From: Streptomyces malaysiensis subsp. samsunensis
GTDB taxonomy: Bacteria; Actinomycetota; Actinomycetes; Streptomycetales; Streptomycetaceae
Reading direction: 5' to 3'
DNA: 64,000 nt
NCBI RefSeq assembly: GCF_024519315.1
Contig: NZ_JANIIC010000006.1
Coordinates: 62,001-126,000 of the forward strand
Shown: piece after piece, positions 9,100-18,081 of the stretch
How the letters are laid out: every line of letters begins with the position of its first letter
How positions within the stretch are numbered: the stretch's first letter is position 1
Notes under the pieces: model-generated
Told to the model about the DNA's origin: nothing
The model's database searches: none
Seen by the model: only the letters and a program-made list of their open reading frames with translations
Translations under genes and position numbers: made by a program

Positions 9100-9831
9100 A
9101 TGAGCAAGCCGACCGTGGTCCTGCTGCACGGCGTCGGACTCGACCACACCATGTGGGAGCCCACCGCCGCACTCCTGGCCGACCGCTTCACCGTGATCAC
9201 CCCCGACCTGCCGGGCCACGGCACCCGCCCGCCGGTGAACGATCGTGTGATCCTCGCCGACCTTGCCGACGGGGTAGCCGGCGAGATCCCGGCCGGCTCA
9301 CACCTGGTCGGATTCTCCCTCGGGGCGCTGGTCGCCCAGCACCTGGCACTACACCGCCCCGAGCTGGTGGCCACCCTGACCTCGGTCAGCTCGGTGTGCC
9401 GGCGCACGGCCGAGGAGCGGACCTCGGTCCTCGGCCGACTGCGCACCGCGGAAGCCGACTTCACTGCCAGCGCGGCCGCAAGCCTGAAGCGGTGGTACGA
9501 CGGCACGGACGTCGACGCCGAGTGGGTGGCTCGCACCGAGGCCACGCTGCTCGCCAACGATATTGACTCCTTCCTCGGCTGCTATCGCGTGTTCGCCTCG
9601 GCGGACGCGGAACTCGGGTCGTACCTGGGCCGCATCTCCGTACCCGCACTTGCTGTGACAGGTGAGAACGATCCGGGCTCCACCCCCGAGATGACCCGGC
9701 GGCTCGCCGCGGCGCTTCCGGACTGCCGTGCGGTGGTCGTCCCCGAGGCGCGTCACATGCTGCCCGTCGAGCGTCCCCAGGCGCTCGTCGACTCCCTCAC
9801 CACCTTCCTCGGAGAGTGTCCTCATGTCTGA
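9100..9831 (+). CDS. Alpha/beta hydrolase (RutD/esterase-like)
   Basis: A 243-residue alpha/beta-fold hydrolase with an oxyanion motif LLHGVG at residue 8, nucleophile elbow GFSLG (Ser73), an acid in GENDPGSTPEM and the catalytic His at residue 219 (EARHMLPVE). It cleaves an ester, enol-lactone or small amide of the pathway; the substrate cannot be read from sequence. The ATG at 9100 is preferred over GTG 9094, which lies directly after the previous stop. The 3' end overlaps the aldehyde dehydrogenase start by 8 bp, so both are translated together. In the Rut pathway RutD has the same fold and helps hydrolyse an aminoacrylate-type intermediate, a possible analogue. Confidence 0.85.
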   Translation: MSKPTVVLLHGVGLDHTMWEPTAALLADRFTVITPDLPGHGTRPPVNDRVILADLADGVAGEIPAGSHLVGFSLGALVAQHLALHRPELVATLTSVSSVCRRTAEERTSVLGRLRTAEADFTASAAASLKRWYDGTDVDAEWVARTEATLLANDIDSFLGCYRVFASADAELGSYLGRISVPALAVTGENDPGSTPEMTRRLAAALPDCRAVVVPEARHMLPVERPQALVDSLTTFLGECPHV

Positions 9832-11311
9832 GCTCACCACGTTGCGGCACTTCATCGGCGGGGAGTCCGTGGAGCCCGCGTCCGGCGAGTACTTCGAGAG
9901 CACCAACCCGGCTACCCGCGAGGTCCTCTACCGGGCCGCGCGCGGCGACGCGAGCGACATCGACCGGGCCGTCGCCGCCGCGAGGAGCGCCTTCGAGGAC
10001 CCGCGCTGGCGCGACCTCAGCCAGACACGCCGGGGCCACCTGCTGCGCCGCCTCGGTGAGCTGATCGCCGAGAACGCCGAAGAGCTGGCCCGGATGGAGA
10101 CGCGGGACAACGGCAAGCTGCTGCGTGAGATGCGGGGGCAGCTGGCCACCCTGCCGGAGTACTACCACTACTACGCGGGGCTCGCCGACAAGATCCACGG
10201 CGACTTCATCCCGACCTCCGACCGCCGGGTGCTGAACTACACGGCCCGGGAGCCGCTGGGCGTCGTCGGAGCGATCACGCCCTGGAACTCCCCGCTGACG
10301 CTGACCAGCAGCAAGCTGGCCCCGGCGCTCTGCGCCGGCAACACCGTCGTGATCAAGCCCTCCGAGTACACGTCGGCCACCGTCCTCAAGCTCGCCGAGC
10401 TGGCACTCGCCGCCGGGTTCCCGCCGGGCGCGGTGAACGTCGTCACCGGATTCGGGGCCGAGGCCGGGCAGGCCCTGGTCGACCACCGCGACCTGGCGAA
10501 GATCTCCTTCACCGGCAGCACCGCCACCGGGGCCCGCATCGCCGCGGCGACCGCGAGCCGGTTCATCGGCTCCACGCTCGAACTCGGCGGCAAGTCACCC
10601 AACATCGTGTTCGAGGACGCGAACATACCGAACGCCGCGATGGGTGTCGTCGCCGGCATCTTCGCCGCCGCCGGACAGACCTGCATCGCCGGCAGCCGCG
10701 TCTTCGCCCACCGGTCGGTCTACGACGAGCTGCTCGAGCGCGTCGCCGAACGCGCCAAGACCATCCGTATCGGCGACCCCCTGGACGAGCAGACCGAACT
10801 CGGCCCGCTGGCCTTCGCGGACCAGCGCGCCAAGGTGGCCGGATACGTCGACCTCGGACGCAGCGAGGGCGCCCGGGTGCTGACCGGTGGACACACCACC
10901 GACGGCGGGCTCGGCGGCTACTTCTACGAGCCCACCATCCTCGTGGACGTCGACAACAGCATGCGGGTCGTGCGTGAGGAGATCTTCGGCCCTGTCCTGG
11001 CCGTCATGCCGTTCGACACCGAGGACGAGGTCGTCCGCCTGGCCAACGACACGGACTACGGACTCGCCGCCGGCGTCTGGACCACGAACCTTGCCCGGGC
11101 ACACCGGATGGCGGCGCGCCTCGACGCGGGGACCGTCTGGGTCAACACCTACCGGGCCATGTCCCCTATGTCCCCGCGGCAGGGCTTCAAGACCAGCGGC
11201 GTCGGCGTCGAGCACGGCACCGAGACCATCAAGGAGTACACGCGCCTCAAGAGCGTCTGGATCAACACGAGCGAGGAGCCCGTGGCCGATCCGTTCACCA
11301 TGCGGAGCTGA
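9824..11311 (+). CDS. NAD(P)-dependent aldehyde dehydrogenase
   Basis: A 495-residue protein of normal length for the ALDH superfamily. All key elements are present: TPWNSPL with Asn155, IKPSE for cofactor phosphate, GSTATG in the Rossmann fold, general base Glu253 in LELGGKS, nucleophile Cys287 in GQTCIAGSR, and EEIFGPV near the C-terminal third. It oxidises a semialdehyde or aldehyde intermediate to an acid in the cytoplasm. In the pyridine pathway of Arthrobacter two ALDH-type steps follow ring opening, so this position fits a ring-cleavage route, but the substrate is unknown. It overlaps the hydrolase upstream and is followed by the tautomerase-like gene after one base. Confidence 0.93.
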   Translation: MSELTTLRHFIGGESVEPASGEYFESTNPATREVLYRAARGDASDIDRAVAAARSAFEDPRWRDLSQTRRGHLLRRLGELIAENAEELARMETRDNGKLLREMRGQLATLPEYYHYYAGLADKIHGDFIPTSDRRVLNYTAREPLGVVGAITPWNSPLTLTSSKLAPALCAGNTVVIKPSEYTSATVLKLAELALAAGFPPGAVNVVTGFGAEAGQALVDHRDLAKISFTGSTATGARIAAATASRFIGSTLELGGKSPNIVFEDANIPNAAMGVVAGIFAAAGQTCIAGSRVFAHRSVYDELLERVAERAKTIRIGDPLDEQTELGPLAFADQRAKVAGYVDLGRSEGARVLTGGHTTDGGLGGYFYEPTILVDVDNSMRVVREEIFGPVLAVMPFDTEDEVVRLANDTDYGLAAGVWTTNLARAHRMAARLDAGTVWVNTYRAMSPMSPRQGFKTSGVGVEHGTETIKEYTRLKSVWINTSEEPVADPFTMRS

Positions 11312-11312
11312 C

Positions 11313-11594
11313 ATGCCACAGGTCGCCATCACCCTCGCCGAAGGCCGCACCCCGACCCAGATCCGGGACCTGCTGCACGAAGTCCACGCCGCGGTCCTGC
11401 GCACCACGAACACCCGCCCCGAACACATCCGTGTCGTCGTCCACGAGGTGCCCCGCTCCCACTGGGCCACCGGCGACGTCACCCTCACAGAGATGGACAC
11501 CGCCGGCACGGGACCGTCCGGCGCGACCACCGACGGCAGCGGCCGGGACACGAGCCGACACCCGACCGGTCCGCAAGCCAAGGAGCAGTCATGA
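11313..11594 (+). CDS. 4-oxalocrotonate tautomerase-like protein
   Basis: A 93-residue protein starting Met-Pro-Gln-Val, so removal of Met would expose the N-terminal Pro used as general base in the tautomerase superfamily. The first 60 residues fit a beta-alpha-beta tautomerase unit (AITLAEGRTPTQIRDLLHEVHAAV, then IRVVVHEVPRSHWATG). The last 30 residues are Gly/Ser/Thr-rich and probably disordered, longer than in 4-OT. It would isomerise an enol or unsaturated oxo-acid. The gene overlaps the monooxygenase start by ATGA at 11591. The N-terminal Pro and position support the call; the exact subfamily does not. Confidence 0.75.
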   Translation: MPQVAITLAEGRTPTQIRDLLHEVHAAVLRTTNTRPEHIRVVVHEVPRSHWATGDVTLTEMDTAGTGPSGATTDGSGRDTSRHPTGPQAKEQS

Positions 11595-12634
11595 GGTATT
11601 CGTTGTTCGTGCACATGGAGCGTTGGGACGAGGAGGTCAGCCACCGCCAGCTCTTCGAGAATCTCACCGAACTCGCCCTGATGGCCGAGGCCGGCGGGTT
11701 CGGCACCGTGTGGATCGGCGAGCACCACGCGATGTAATACACCATCTCCCCCAGCCCCATGCCGCTTCTCGCCCACTTGGCGGCGAAGACCTCAACCATC
11801 CGCCTTGGCGCCGGGACCATCATCGCCCCGTTCTGGAACCCGATCCGGGCCGCCGGTGAGTGCGCACTGCTCGACGTCATCAGCAACGGCCGGATGGAAG
11901 TCGGCCTCGCCCGGGGCGCCTACCAGTTCGAGTTCGACCGGCTGGCCGGCGGCCTGTCGGCCCGCGACGGCGGGAAGCACCTGCGCGAGCTGGTCCCGGC
12001 TGTCCGGGCACTCTGGCAGGGTGACTACGCCCACGACGGCGAGATCTGGCAGTTCCCGACCTCGACCAGCGTCCCCAAGCCGGTGCAGCAGCCCAACCCG
12101 CCCATGTGGATCGCCGCCCGCGACCCCGATTCCCACGACTTCGCCGTCGCCCAAGGCTGCAACGTCATGGTCACCCCGCTGATGAAGGGGGACGAGGAAG
12201 TCGTCGACCTCAAGCGCAAGTTCGACACCGCGGTCACCAACCACCCCGAGGTGTCGCGTCCCGAGCTGATGGTGCTACGGCACACCCACGTCCACTCCCC
12301 GGACGAGCCCGAGGGATGGCGGCCGGCTGCGGAGGCGATCGGCCGGTTCTACCGGACCTTCGACGCCTGGTTCGGCAACAAGACCACCCCCCAGAACGGA
12401 TTCCTCGCCCCCAGCCCGGAGTCGAAGTTCGAGAGCCGGCCCGAGTTCGAACCGGAGTCGCTGCACAGGACGGCGATGCTCGGCACCCCTGCCGAAATCA
12501 TCGAACGACTGCGCACCTACGAAGAGCTCGGCGTCGACGAGTACAGCTTCTGGATCGACACCAGCCTGCCGCACGAGGAGAAGCGCAAGTCGCTGGAGCT
12601 GTTCATCAAGGAAGTCATGCCCGCGTTCCAGTAA
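11591..12634 (+). pseudogene. Luciferase-like (LLM) flavin monooxygenase with in-frame TAA
   Basis: The reading frame from ATG 11591 encodes a class LLM flavin-dependent oxygenase (MRYSLFVHMERWDEE, FGTVWIGEHHAM) but meets TAA at 11735-11737, codon 49. It then continues in the same frame (YTISPSPMPLLAHLAAKTSTIRLGAG) to the true end at 12634. The full product would be 347 residues, normal for the family. Homologues as I recall them have Glu or Asp at this site, so one base change (GAA to TAA) explains it. Restart at ATG 11759 would give a 291-residue protein without the first beta-strand and the EHH motif. This enzyme, fed by the flavin reductase at 6495-6998, should perform the first oxygenation or ring opening. 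As sequenced the pathway is probably blocked. Confidence 0.8.
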
Positions 12635-12668
12635 CACCAGACTGCCCGGCGCCTCCGTGGCCCAGGAA

Positions 12669-12693
12669 GGTCGCCGCGCACTGCGAGGCGACC
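12669..12693 (+). terminator. Hairpin after the monooxygenase gene
   Basis: GGTCGCC (12669-12675) and GGCGACC (12687-12693) can pair as a 7-bp stem with an 11-base loop, 35 bp after the operon's stop. There is no T-tract, as usual in Streptomyces. The remainder of 12694-12901 holds nothing else I recognise except AGGAG before the permease. Confidence 0.35.
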
Positions 12694-12901
12694 ACTCTCC
12701 GTTCGCCAGCTGTCGAACCGCAGCTTGTCGGGCTTCCTCGGGTCGCAGCCCGGCCGGGGCGCCGTCACCCGCAACCCCGCCCGGCTGGTCTACAGCCGAA
12801 TTCGTCCGACATCTAGCGACGACCCGCCGTCGTGAGCCCCCTCGGCAGTCGCACTCTCACCCACTGAAGCAGCCTCCTTCCTCCGTCTCCAGGAGCACGC
12901 C

Positions 12902-14341
12902 ATGACCCACGATGCCTCGGCACCGGTGTACGGCAGCGCGGTAACAAAGGTCGAACCCTTCGGGGTCGACCACATTCCCGAAACCGAGCGGCACGGAAAG
13001 CCCAGTTCGCAGTTCTTCGTCTGGTTCGCCGCCGGACTGAACTTCCCCATCATCCTGCTCGGATTCAGTGCCGCCTGGTTCGGACTGAGCTTCCCGGCCG
13101 CTGTCACCGCCATCGTCATCGGGGCGGCACTGGGCTCCCTGCTCATGGCCGTGATGTCCCGGATGGGCGTGCGGCTCGGTGTACCACAGCAGATTCAGGC
13201 CCGCGGACCGCTGGGCTTCTTCGGCAACTTCATTCCCGTCGCCTACATCAATGTCTTTGCCGGCATCGGCTGGGCGGCAGTCACCGTCATCCTCGGCGGC
13301 AAGGCGTTCGCCGGGCTGACCCATATGCCGTTCTGGCTGTGCGCCGGCCTGCTGACACTGATCGAGATGGTCGTCGCCGTCTTCGGCTACAACATGATCA
13401 ACTTCCTGCAGAAGGCGCTGACTTACGTCCTGACGCCCCTGTTCGCGCTGATCACCGTGGTAGCCGTCGTACGCGGCGGAAGCATCTTCCACGCCAACCC
13501 CGACGCACAGGGGTACATCGGCTCCACCGGCGGCTTGGTCACCTTCGGCGGCTGGTTCCTGTCCTTCCTGGTGGCCTGGGCTCCCTTCGCATCAGACTAC
13601 TCCCGCTACCTGCCGGACACCCCCGCGGTCATCACACGCACCGCCTGGTACACCGGCCTCGGCAACTTCGTCACCATCTGCTGGCTCGGCATCCTGGGCG
13701 TGGTCGTCGGCGGCAGCGCAACCAGCTCCGACTCGATCACCGCCCTGCACCAACTCGCCGGCCCATTCGCCCTTCCCGCCTTGCTCGCGGTCGGACTGTC
13801 AGCACTGGCGCAGAACTTCCTCAACGTCTACGGCGGCGCCATCTCCATCCAAACCCTGAAGGTGCCCGTCACCCGCAGCCAGGCAGTCATCGGCATCTGC
13901 GTGCTGGCGTACGCCCTCAGCCTGTGGGGCGAGTCCGGGACCGAGGCCAAGTTCAAGGTCTTCCTGAACCTCACCGCGTACTTCATCGCCCCCTTCGTCG
14001 CGGTGCTGTTGCTCGACTACTACCTGGGCGGCCGCTCCGACGCGAGCCGCATCCCCGAACTCTACGACCGCTCCCGCGTGCTGGACTGGGGCTTCGTAGC
14101 GTGGGCGGGCGGGGTCGCCGCATCCGTACCGTTCTGGCAGTCCGACTTCTACACCGGACCGTTCTCGGTGGCCCATCCGGGCGCCGGCGACCTCAGCATG
14201 TTCGTCGCAACCGGAGCAGGCGCGGCCTTGTACCTGCTGACCTACCGGCTCAAACCGCTGTGGGTGAAGGGCGCCGGCGAGACACGCCGCCCCTCAGGCG
14301 AACAGGACCGTTCCAGGACGATGGCTTCGCGCAATCACTGA
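12902..14341 (+). CDS. NCS1-family permease (cytosine/purine/allantoin type)
   Basis: A 479-residue membrane protein with about 12 predicted transmembrane helices (for example FFVWFAAGLNFPIILLGFSAAWFG, AVTAIVIGAALGSLLMAV and FIAPFVAVLLLDYYLGG). NCS1-type features include the ARGPLGFFGN loop, PFASDYSRYLP and QNFLNVYGGAIS. Members import nucleobases, hydantoins, allantoin or vitamins with H+ or Na+. AGGAG lies 6 bases before ATG 12902. It lies 267 bp after the monooxygenase gene and may have its own promoter. It most likely brings in the N-containing substrate of the island and is the best clue to the substrate class. Confidence 0.92.
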   Translation: MTHDASAPVYGSAVTKVEPFGVDHIPETERHGKPSSQFFVWFAAGLNFPIILLGFSAAWFGLSFPAAVTAIVIGAALGSLLMAVMSRMGVRLGVPQQIQARGPLGFFGNFIPVAYINVFAGIGWAAVTVILGGKAFAGLTHMPFWLCAGLLTLIEMVVAVFGYNMINFLQKALTYVLTPLFALITVVAVVRGGSIFHANPDAQGYIGSTGGLVTFGGWFLSFLVAWAPFASDYSRYLPDTPAVITRTAWYTGLGNFVTICWLGILGVVVGGSATSSDSITALHQLAGPFALPALLAVGLSALAQNFLNVYGGAISIQTLKVPVTRSQAVIGICVLAYALSLWGESGTEAKFKVFLNLTAYFIAPFVAVLLLDYYLGGRSDASRIPELYDRSRVLDWGFVAWAGGVAASVPFWQSDFYTGPFSVAHPGAGDLSMFVATGAGAALYLLTYRLKPLWVKGAGETRRPSGEQDRSRTMASRNH

Positions 14342-14927
14342 CGAAACGCCAACTGGGGGGGCGGCCGTACATTCGGGGCGCCGCCCGCCGCTGATGGACC
14401 CGTTGGTCAAGGAAGGCGTCTACTCCACGAACCTGATCGAGTCGAGGATGGCGTGGCTACCCCCGATCTGGGCGACGGCATGATGTTGGCCGACTGTGGA
14501 TCCCTGGGCCGGTTCTGCGCAGGGTCCGGCAGAAAGCGAGCGGAGAAGTCCGCGATGACAAGGCTGCCCAGACGGGCCCCGCCGCCGGGCCTTCGATCGC
14601 CGCATACGGCGTGGCGCCACCTGGCGGTTTCAGTCATCCCCCACACCTCTTGTCCTTCCTTCGCTCGAGAGCAAAGAACATGCCGCACTCGCTTCCCCCA
14701 TGGGCTCTGCAACGAGTCGCAGCCGCACTGGATACCCAACGCAAAGGAGGCTCGACTTCGGCGAACGCCGCCGAACTCGCCCGCTCCACAGGGCTGAGCA
14801 GGGGGCTGGCCAGACAATGCCTCCGCCACGTGCAGCAGACTCACCTTCGACCTCGCAACCATTGACACGCAGAAGCGATATTCATCGCGCCGTACCATAC
14901 AAAGGCTCAGATCCGAGAAGGGCGCAC
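14342..14927. other. 586-bp gap between permease and isochorismatase-like gene
   Basis: Directly after the permease stop lies a GC-rich segment with self-complementary tracts (around 14355-14395) that could terminate transcription. A weakly supported frame at 14680-14865 (62 residues) contains ELARSTGLSRGLARQCL, which resembles the recognition part of a helix-turn-helix domain. It lacks a good ribosome-binding site and may be a regulator remnant. The stretch 14870-14920 is AT-richer and probably holds the promoter of the next gene. Confidence 0.4.
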
Positions 14928-15494
14928 ATGAGCACGGACACCCTCACTCAGCCGTGGCTTGTCGTCATCGACATGCAAACAGCGTTCGCCGAACCTGACA
15001 GCGTCTGGGGCATTCCCGACTACGGCACGATCGAGCCGGTCGTCTCGGAGCTGTGCGAGCGGTTCGCCGGGCGCACGGTCATCACCCGTTTCGTTCCAGA
15101 CCCTGAGGAACCAGGGCAGTGGGAGGCGTACTACGACCGGTGGCACTCCATGCGCTGCTCCGCGAACTCGCCCCTGTGGAACGTCACCATCCCGGTGCGC
15201 CCGGGCACACCGGTGGTAACCCTTCCGACATTCAGCAAGTGGGGTGACCAACTCGACCGCATAACCGCCGGCGCCCCGCTGACGATATGTGGGGTTGCCA
15301 CGGACTGTTGCGTACTCTCCACCGCTCTCGGCGCTGTGGATGCGGGGCGCGCGGTGACGGTTGTCTCGGATGCATGCGCTGGTGTCAGCGAGGAGCATCA
15401 CAGAGCTACTCTCGCGTTGCTGGATCTACTCTCCCCGATGATCGAGATCCACAGTGCTTCTGAACTCATTGGTAACACGGTTCGTTCCGGCTAA
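14928..15494 (+). CDS. Isochorismatase-like cysteine hydrolase
   Basis: A 188-residue protein of the isochorismatase-like hydrolase family. The catalytic triad is visible: Asp15 in LVVIDMQ, Lys104 in TFSKW and Cys128 in GVATDCCVLSTAL. Such enzymes include RutB (ureidoacrylate amidohydrolase), nicotinamidase and N-carbamoyl amidases; they hydrolyse C-N bonds through a Cys acyl-enzyme. With an LLM oxygenase, flavin reductase, alpha/beta hydrolase and nucleobase-type permease in the same island, a RutB-like amide cleavage is the best guess. ATG 14928 has GAGAAGG seven bases upstream. It is the last intact island gene; the next frame, on the other strand, is a truncated gene. Confidence 0.9.
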   Translation: MSTDTLTQPWLVVIDMQTAFAEPDSVWGIPDYGTIEPVVSELCERFAGRTVITRFVPDPEEPGQWEAYYDRWHSMRCSANSPLWNVTIPVRPGTPVVTLPTFSKWGDQLDRITAGAPLTICGVATDCCVLSTALGAVDAGRAVTVVSDACAGVSEEHHRATLALLDLLSPMIEIHSASELIGNTVRSG

Positions 15495-16516
15495 ATCAGC
15501 CATCCCGGTGAGCAAATGCAACCCCTCACGCAAGGGGACAACTGAACCGTTCCGAGTTCGGTAGAGATCTCAGATGTTGGTTGCGACCTGGGGTTTCGTG
15601 GTTTCCCGGTAGTGGTTGTTTCTCGTACTCGACGGGTGGGGCCGCCACCGACGGCAGCGGCCGGGTGTCCGGCCAGATGGGCCAGCCGCCAGTCGGACGC
15701 TCTTGCCTCAACACGCGGCACTTGACAGGGAACGAACGGGGTCGTGGGATGGCCCTCGCGCACGGTGCGGACGAAACCGACGAGCGCCGAGACCAGCGCG
15801 TCGCGGTTGTGGCTGCCGAGCGCCTGGACGTTGGCCCCGACGCAGAGGGTGAGGAGATCGGCCGGCAGATCCCGCATCAGCCGCGCGGTCATGGGCTCCA
15901 GACAGCTGGACGCGCCCAGGGCCAGCGAGGTGAGATCCCATCCGGCCCGCCGGGCCACCAAGGCGGTCCAGGTCCGGCTGGGGGACGCGGCGCCCCGACC
16001 CTGTGAGATGGAGCTGCCGCAGTGGATCCAGCGCGGCTGCCACCCCGGGCCGTCATCCTCCAGGGCCGCGCCCGCCGCCACGGACAGTCCGCGCAACCGG
16101 AACTGATGGTAGAACGGCAGCCACAGCTCGACCGTCGCCATCCGACCCGGCAGCCCCTCGCACCGGAACTCCGCGTCCCCGCCGTGGGTTTCCAGCTCCA
16201 CGGTGGTGGCCCGCCGCCCGTCGCACAGCACATCGAGGCGCGCCCGCTCCCCGGGCCCGTTCAGCCTGGGCGCGGGGTCGGCCTGGTAGCGGCAGACGAG
16301 GGAGGCGCTGTCGGTACGCAGCGCCACGCGCACTCCCGACGGCATCGCGGCCCGGCCCAGCCCGCCCTCCGGCAGATACAGCGCGGCCTCCGCACGCGGC
16401 AGCCGCCACGGCGCGGTCCACCCGGGGCCACGCTCCAGGGACACCGCGCCCCGGTAGCGCAGCCGGGGGTCGTCATGGCGGATGTCGAACGCGGCACGGG
16501 CGGGGCGGGTCTGCAT
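15491..16516 (-). pseudogene. SGNH/GDSL-type esterase, C-terminus lost
   Basis: From ATG 16516 the first about 260 residues look like an actinobacterial SGNH hydrolase: an N-terminal jelly-roll-like part (WRLPRAEAALYLPEGG, ARLDVLCDGRR, VELWLPF) and the start of the catalytic domain with WIHCGSSIS (nucleophile Ser) and CVGAN. Similarity appears to stop at EGHPTTPF, about nt 15735. The remaining frame to 15491 is unrelated and lacks the C-terminal Asp-x-x-His of the catalytic triad. The enzyme is therefore inactive. The break marks the right edge of the catabolic island or a later deletion; no insertion sequence is recognisable between 15495 and 15735. Confidence 0.65.
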
Positions 16517-16698
16517 GGCCGTGAGTCTGACATCCGCCTCCGACACGTCCGCTGAAGTGGTGCCTCCGCTGAATCCGATCAGCGGAGGCACCAGGCTTCG
16601 CGCTCCGCGTGGCGTCATCCGGCTCCGTCATGCGCGGATCGGACCGCACAAGCGGTCGCGACCGGGCCCGAGTTGCCGCCAGGCCCTACCGGACGGCC

Positions 16699-17238
16699 CT
16701 ACCGGACGTGGACGAAGACCGGGTTCGAGTAGAACCACAGGTCCTCCCACGGGGACTCCTTGCCGTCGGCGAGCGGCTCGGCCTCGTCGGTGCTGGTGCC
16801 TCGGACGCGGGCGTACATATCGGTCTCCACATTGCGCAACGTGTGCTTGATGACGTAGTACTCGCCCTGCTTGCGCCAGTCCCGGGGGCCGAAACGGCCA
16901 ACCACCCTGGTGGTCGGGTTGGTGTCCGCGTCGAGGTCGGCGGACGGCCCGGTGATCTCGCCGACGATCAGGTCGACGCGCCGGACCTCCGGGCGGTCAC
17001 CATTGTGGTTCACGCCGTCCAGCGGCCGGAACCTGATCTCGATCTCCACGTCGGTGCGCTGTCGGCGGCTCACCGTGATGGTCTCTCCCACGGCGGCCTC
17101 CTTGCCCTGGCCGCCGGCGGTGAGGTCGAGGCTGGTGATCAGGTCGCCGGTGGTGACCCAGATCCGACGTGCCCGAGACGTACCGGCGCCGCCCCGGTCG
17201 GCGGGCGGCACCCGGACCCTGCGGGCAGGCCCGGTCAC
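16699..17238 (-). pseudogene. C-terminal fragment of a secreted PHP/metallophosphoesterase-like protein
   Basis: About 150 residues resemble the C-terminus of large actinobacterial phosphoesterase-type proteins: RRIWVTTGDLITSLDL, VRRVDLIVGEITGP, DADTNPTTRVV, RFGPRDWRKQGEYY and WEDLWFYSNPVFV. No signal sequence or metallophosphoesterase catalytic motif is present upstream, and the first residues (to about RRVRVPPADRGG) look non-native. I read this as a 5'-deleted remnant rather than a complete gene. Together with the truncated esterase it shows that the stretch around 15.7-17.2 kb has been rearranged. The family identification is from memory of the motif and is tentative. Confidence 0.45.
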
Positions 17239-17300
17239 CGTGGATCTGGTCGCGGACTTCCGTGGCCCCGGGTGTCCCGCGCTCCTGCCCCGCTGAGACG

Positions 17301-18074
17301 ATGAGCGGCATCATGCGTGCGGGGCAGATGCTCAAGACGGTGCGTGCCGCGGTGTTCGCGGTGGTCTGCGTGCTGCTCACCGCGTTGGGGCACGTGGTGA
17401 TGTCCGGTGTTCCGGTGCCCTTGCCGACCTTGCTGGGCGCCTTGGCGGCGACGGCCGCCGTGGCATGGTGTTTCGCCGGCCGGGAGCGCGGTCCGGTCGT
17501 GGTGGGGCTGCTCACCGTGGGCACACAGGCGGCGCTGCACACCGCGTTCTCGATCGGCCAGGCTCTGGACGGCGGCGGGTCCCGGCCGTCACCGGCCCAG
17601 CGCTGGGCCGCCGCCCTGTTGTGCGGGCCGGAACGGGCCTCGCTCTCCGGGAGCGAGGCCGCGCGGGTGGCCCGGAGCGCTGGGCTGAGCGGGCATCTCC
17701 GCGACGCGGCCCCGGCCATGGCCGAGCATGGGCACCTTGGCGGCCGGATGGCCGGCCATATGGGCCGGATGCCGCATGCCATGGGGCACGACGCCATGCA
17801 CGGAAACACGACCGGCATGGTGGCCGCGCACCTTCTGATCGCCGTCCTGAGCGCATGGTGGCTGTGGGGCGGCGAACGGGCCGCCTTCCGGCTGGCGCGC
17901 ACGGCGGCCGCCCGGTGGTTCGCACCGCTGACGGTCGTCTTCGGCGTGGTGATTCCCGAGGCTCCGCCGTCCGTCGGCGCGGTACGGGAGAAGCCGCGTC
18001 GCACCGCCCGCGAACCGCTGCTCGCCCACGCCATCTCCCTGCGGGGTCCTCCGCCGCGACCGGCTGTCCGCTGA
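17301..18074 (+). CDS. Integral membrane protein with His/Met-rich loop
   Basis: A 257-residue protein with about five predicted membrane segments: residues about 15-35, 40-60, 65-85, a helix after GNTTGMVAAHLLIAV, and one near APLTVVFGVVIP. Between the third and fourth lies a loop of repeated His/Met/Gly (GHLGGRMAGHMGRMPHAMGH), typical of periplasm-side copper binding. The family is unknown to me. Position beside a copper operon supports a role in copper sensing, storage or import. The start may be ATG 17301 or ATG 17313; neither has a strong ribosome-binding site. The 3' end overlaps a hairpin at 18060-18081. Confidence 0.7.
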   Translation: MSGIMRAGQMLKTVRAAVFAVVCVLLTALGHVVMSGVPVPLPTLLGALAATAAVAWCFAGRERGPVVVGLLTVGTQAALHTAFSIGQALDGGGSRPSPAQRWAAALLCGPERASLSGSEAARVARSAGLSGHLRDAAPAMAEHGHLGGRMAGHMGRMPHAMGHDAMHGNTTGMVAAHLLIAVLSAWWLWGGERAAFRLARTAAARWFAPLTVVFGVVIPEAPPSVGAVREKPRRTAREPLLAHAISLRGPPPRPAVR

Positions 18075-18081
18075 CAGCCGG
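18060..18081 (+). terminator. Hairpin overlapping the stop codon
   Basis: CCGGCTGTC (18060-18068) and GACAGCCGG (18073-18081) form a perfect 9-bp stem with a 4-base loop that includes the TGA of the membrane protein gene. It is likely a factor-independent terminator. From 18082 to 18366 I see no gene. Confidence 0.55.

Noticed and set aside
14420..14620. 66-residue minus-strand frame in the permease/isochorismatase gap
   Set aside because: Arg/Gly-rich, no ribosome-binding site and no recognisable motif.
15495..15735. Insertion sequence at the truncated end of the SGNH esterase gene
   Set aside because: No transposase motif or terminal inverted repeat is visible; the 62-residue frame here matches nothing I know.
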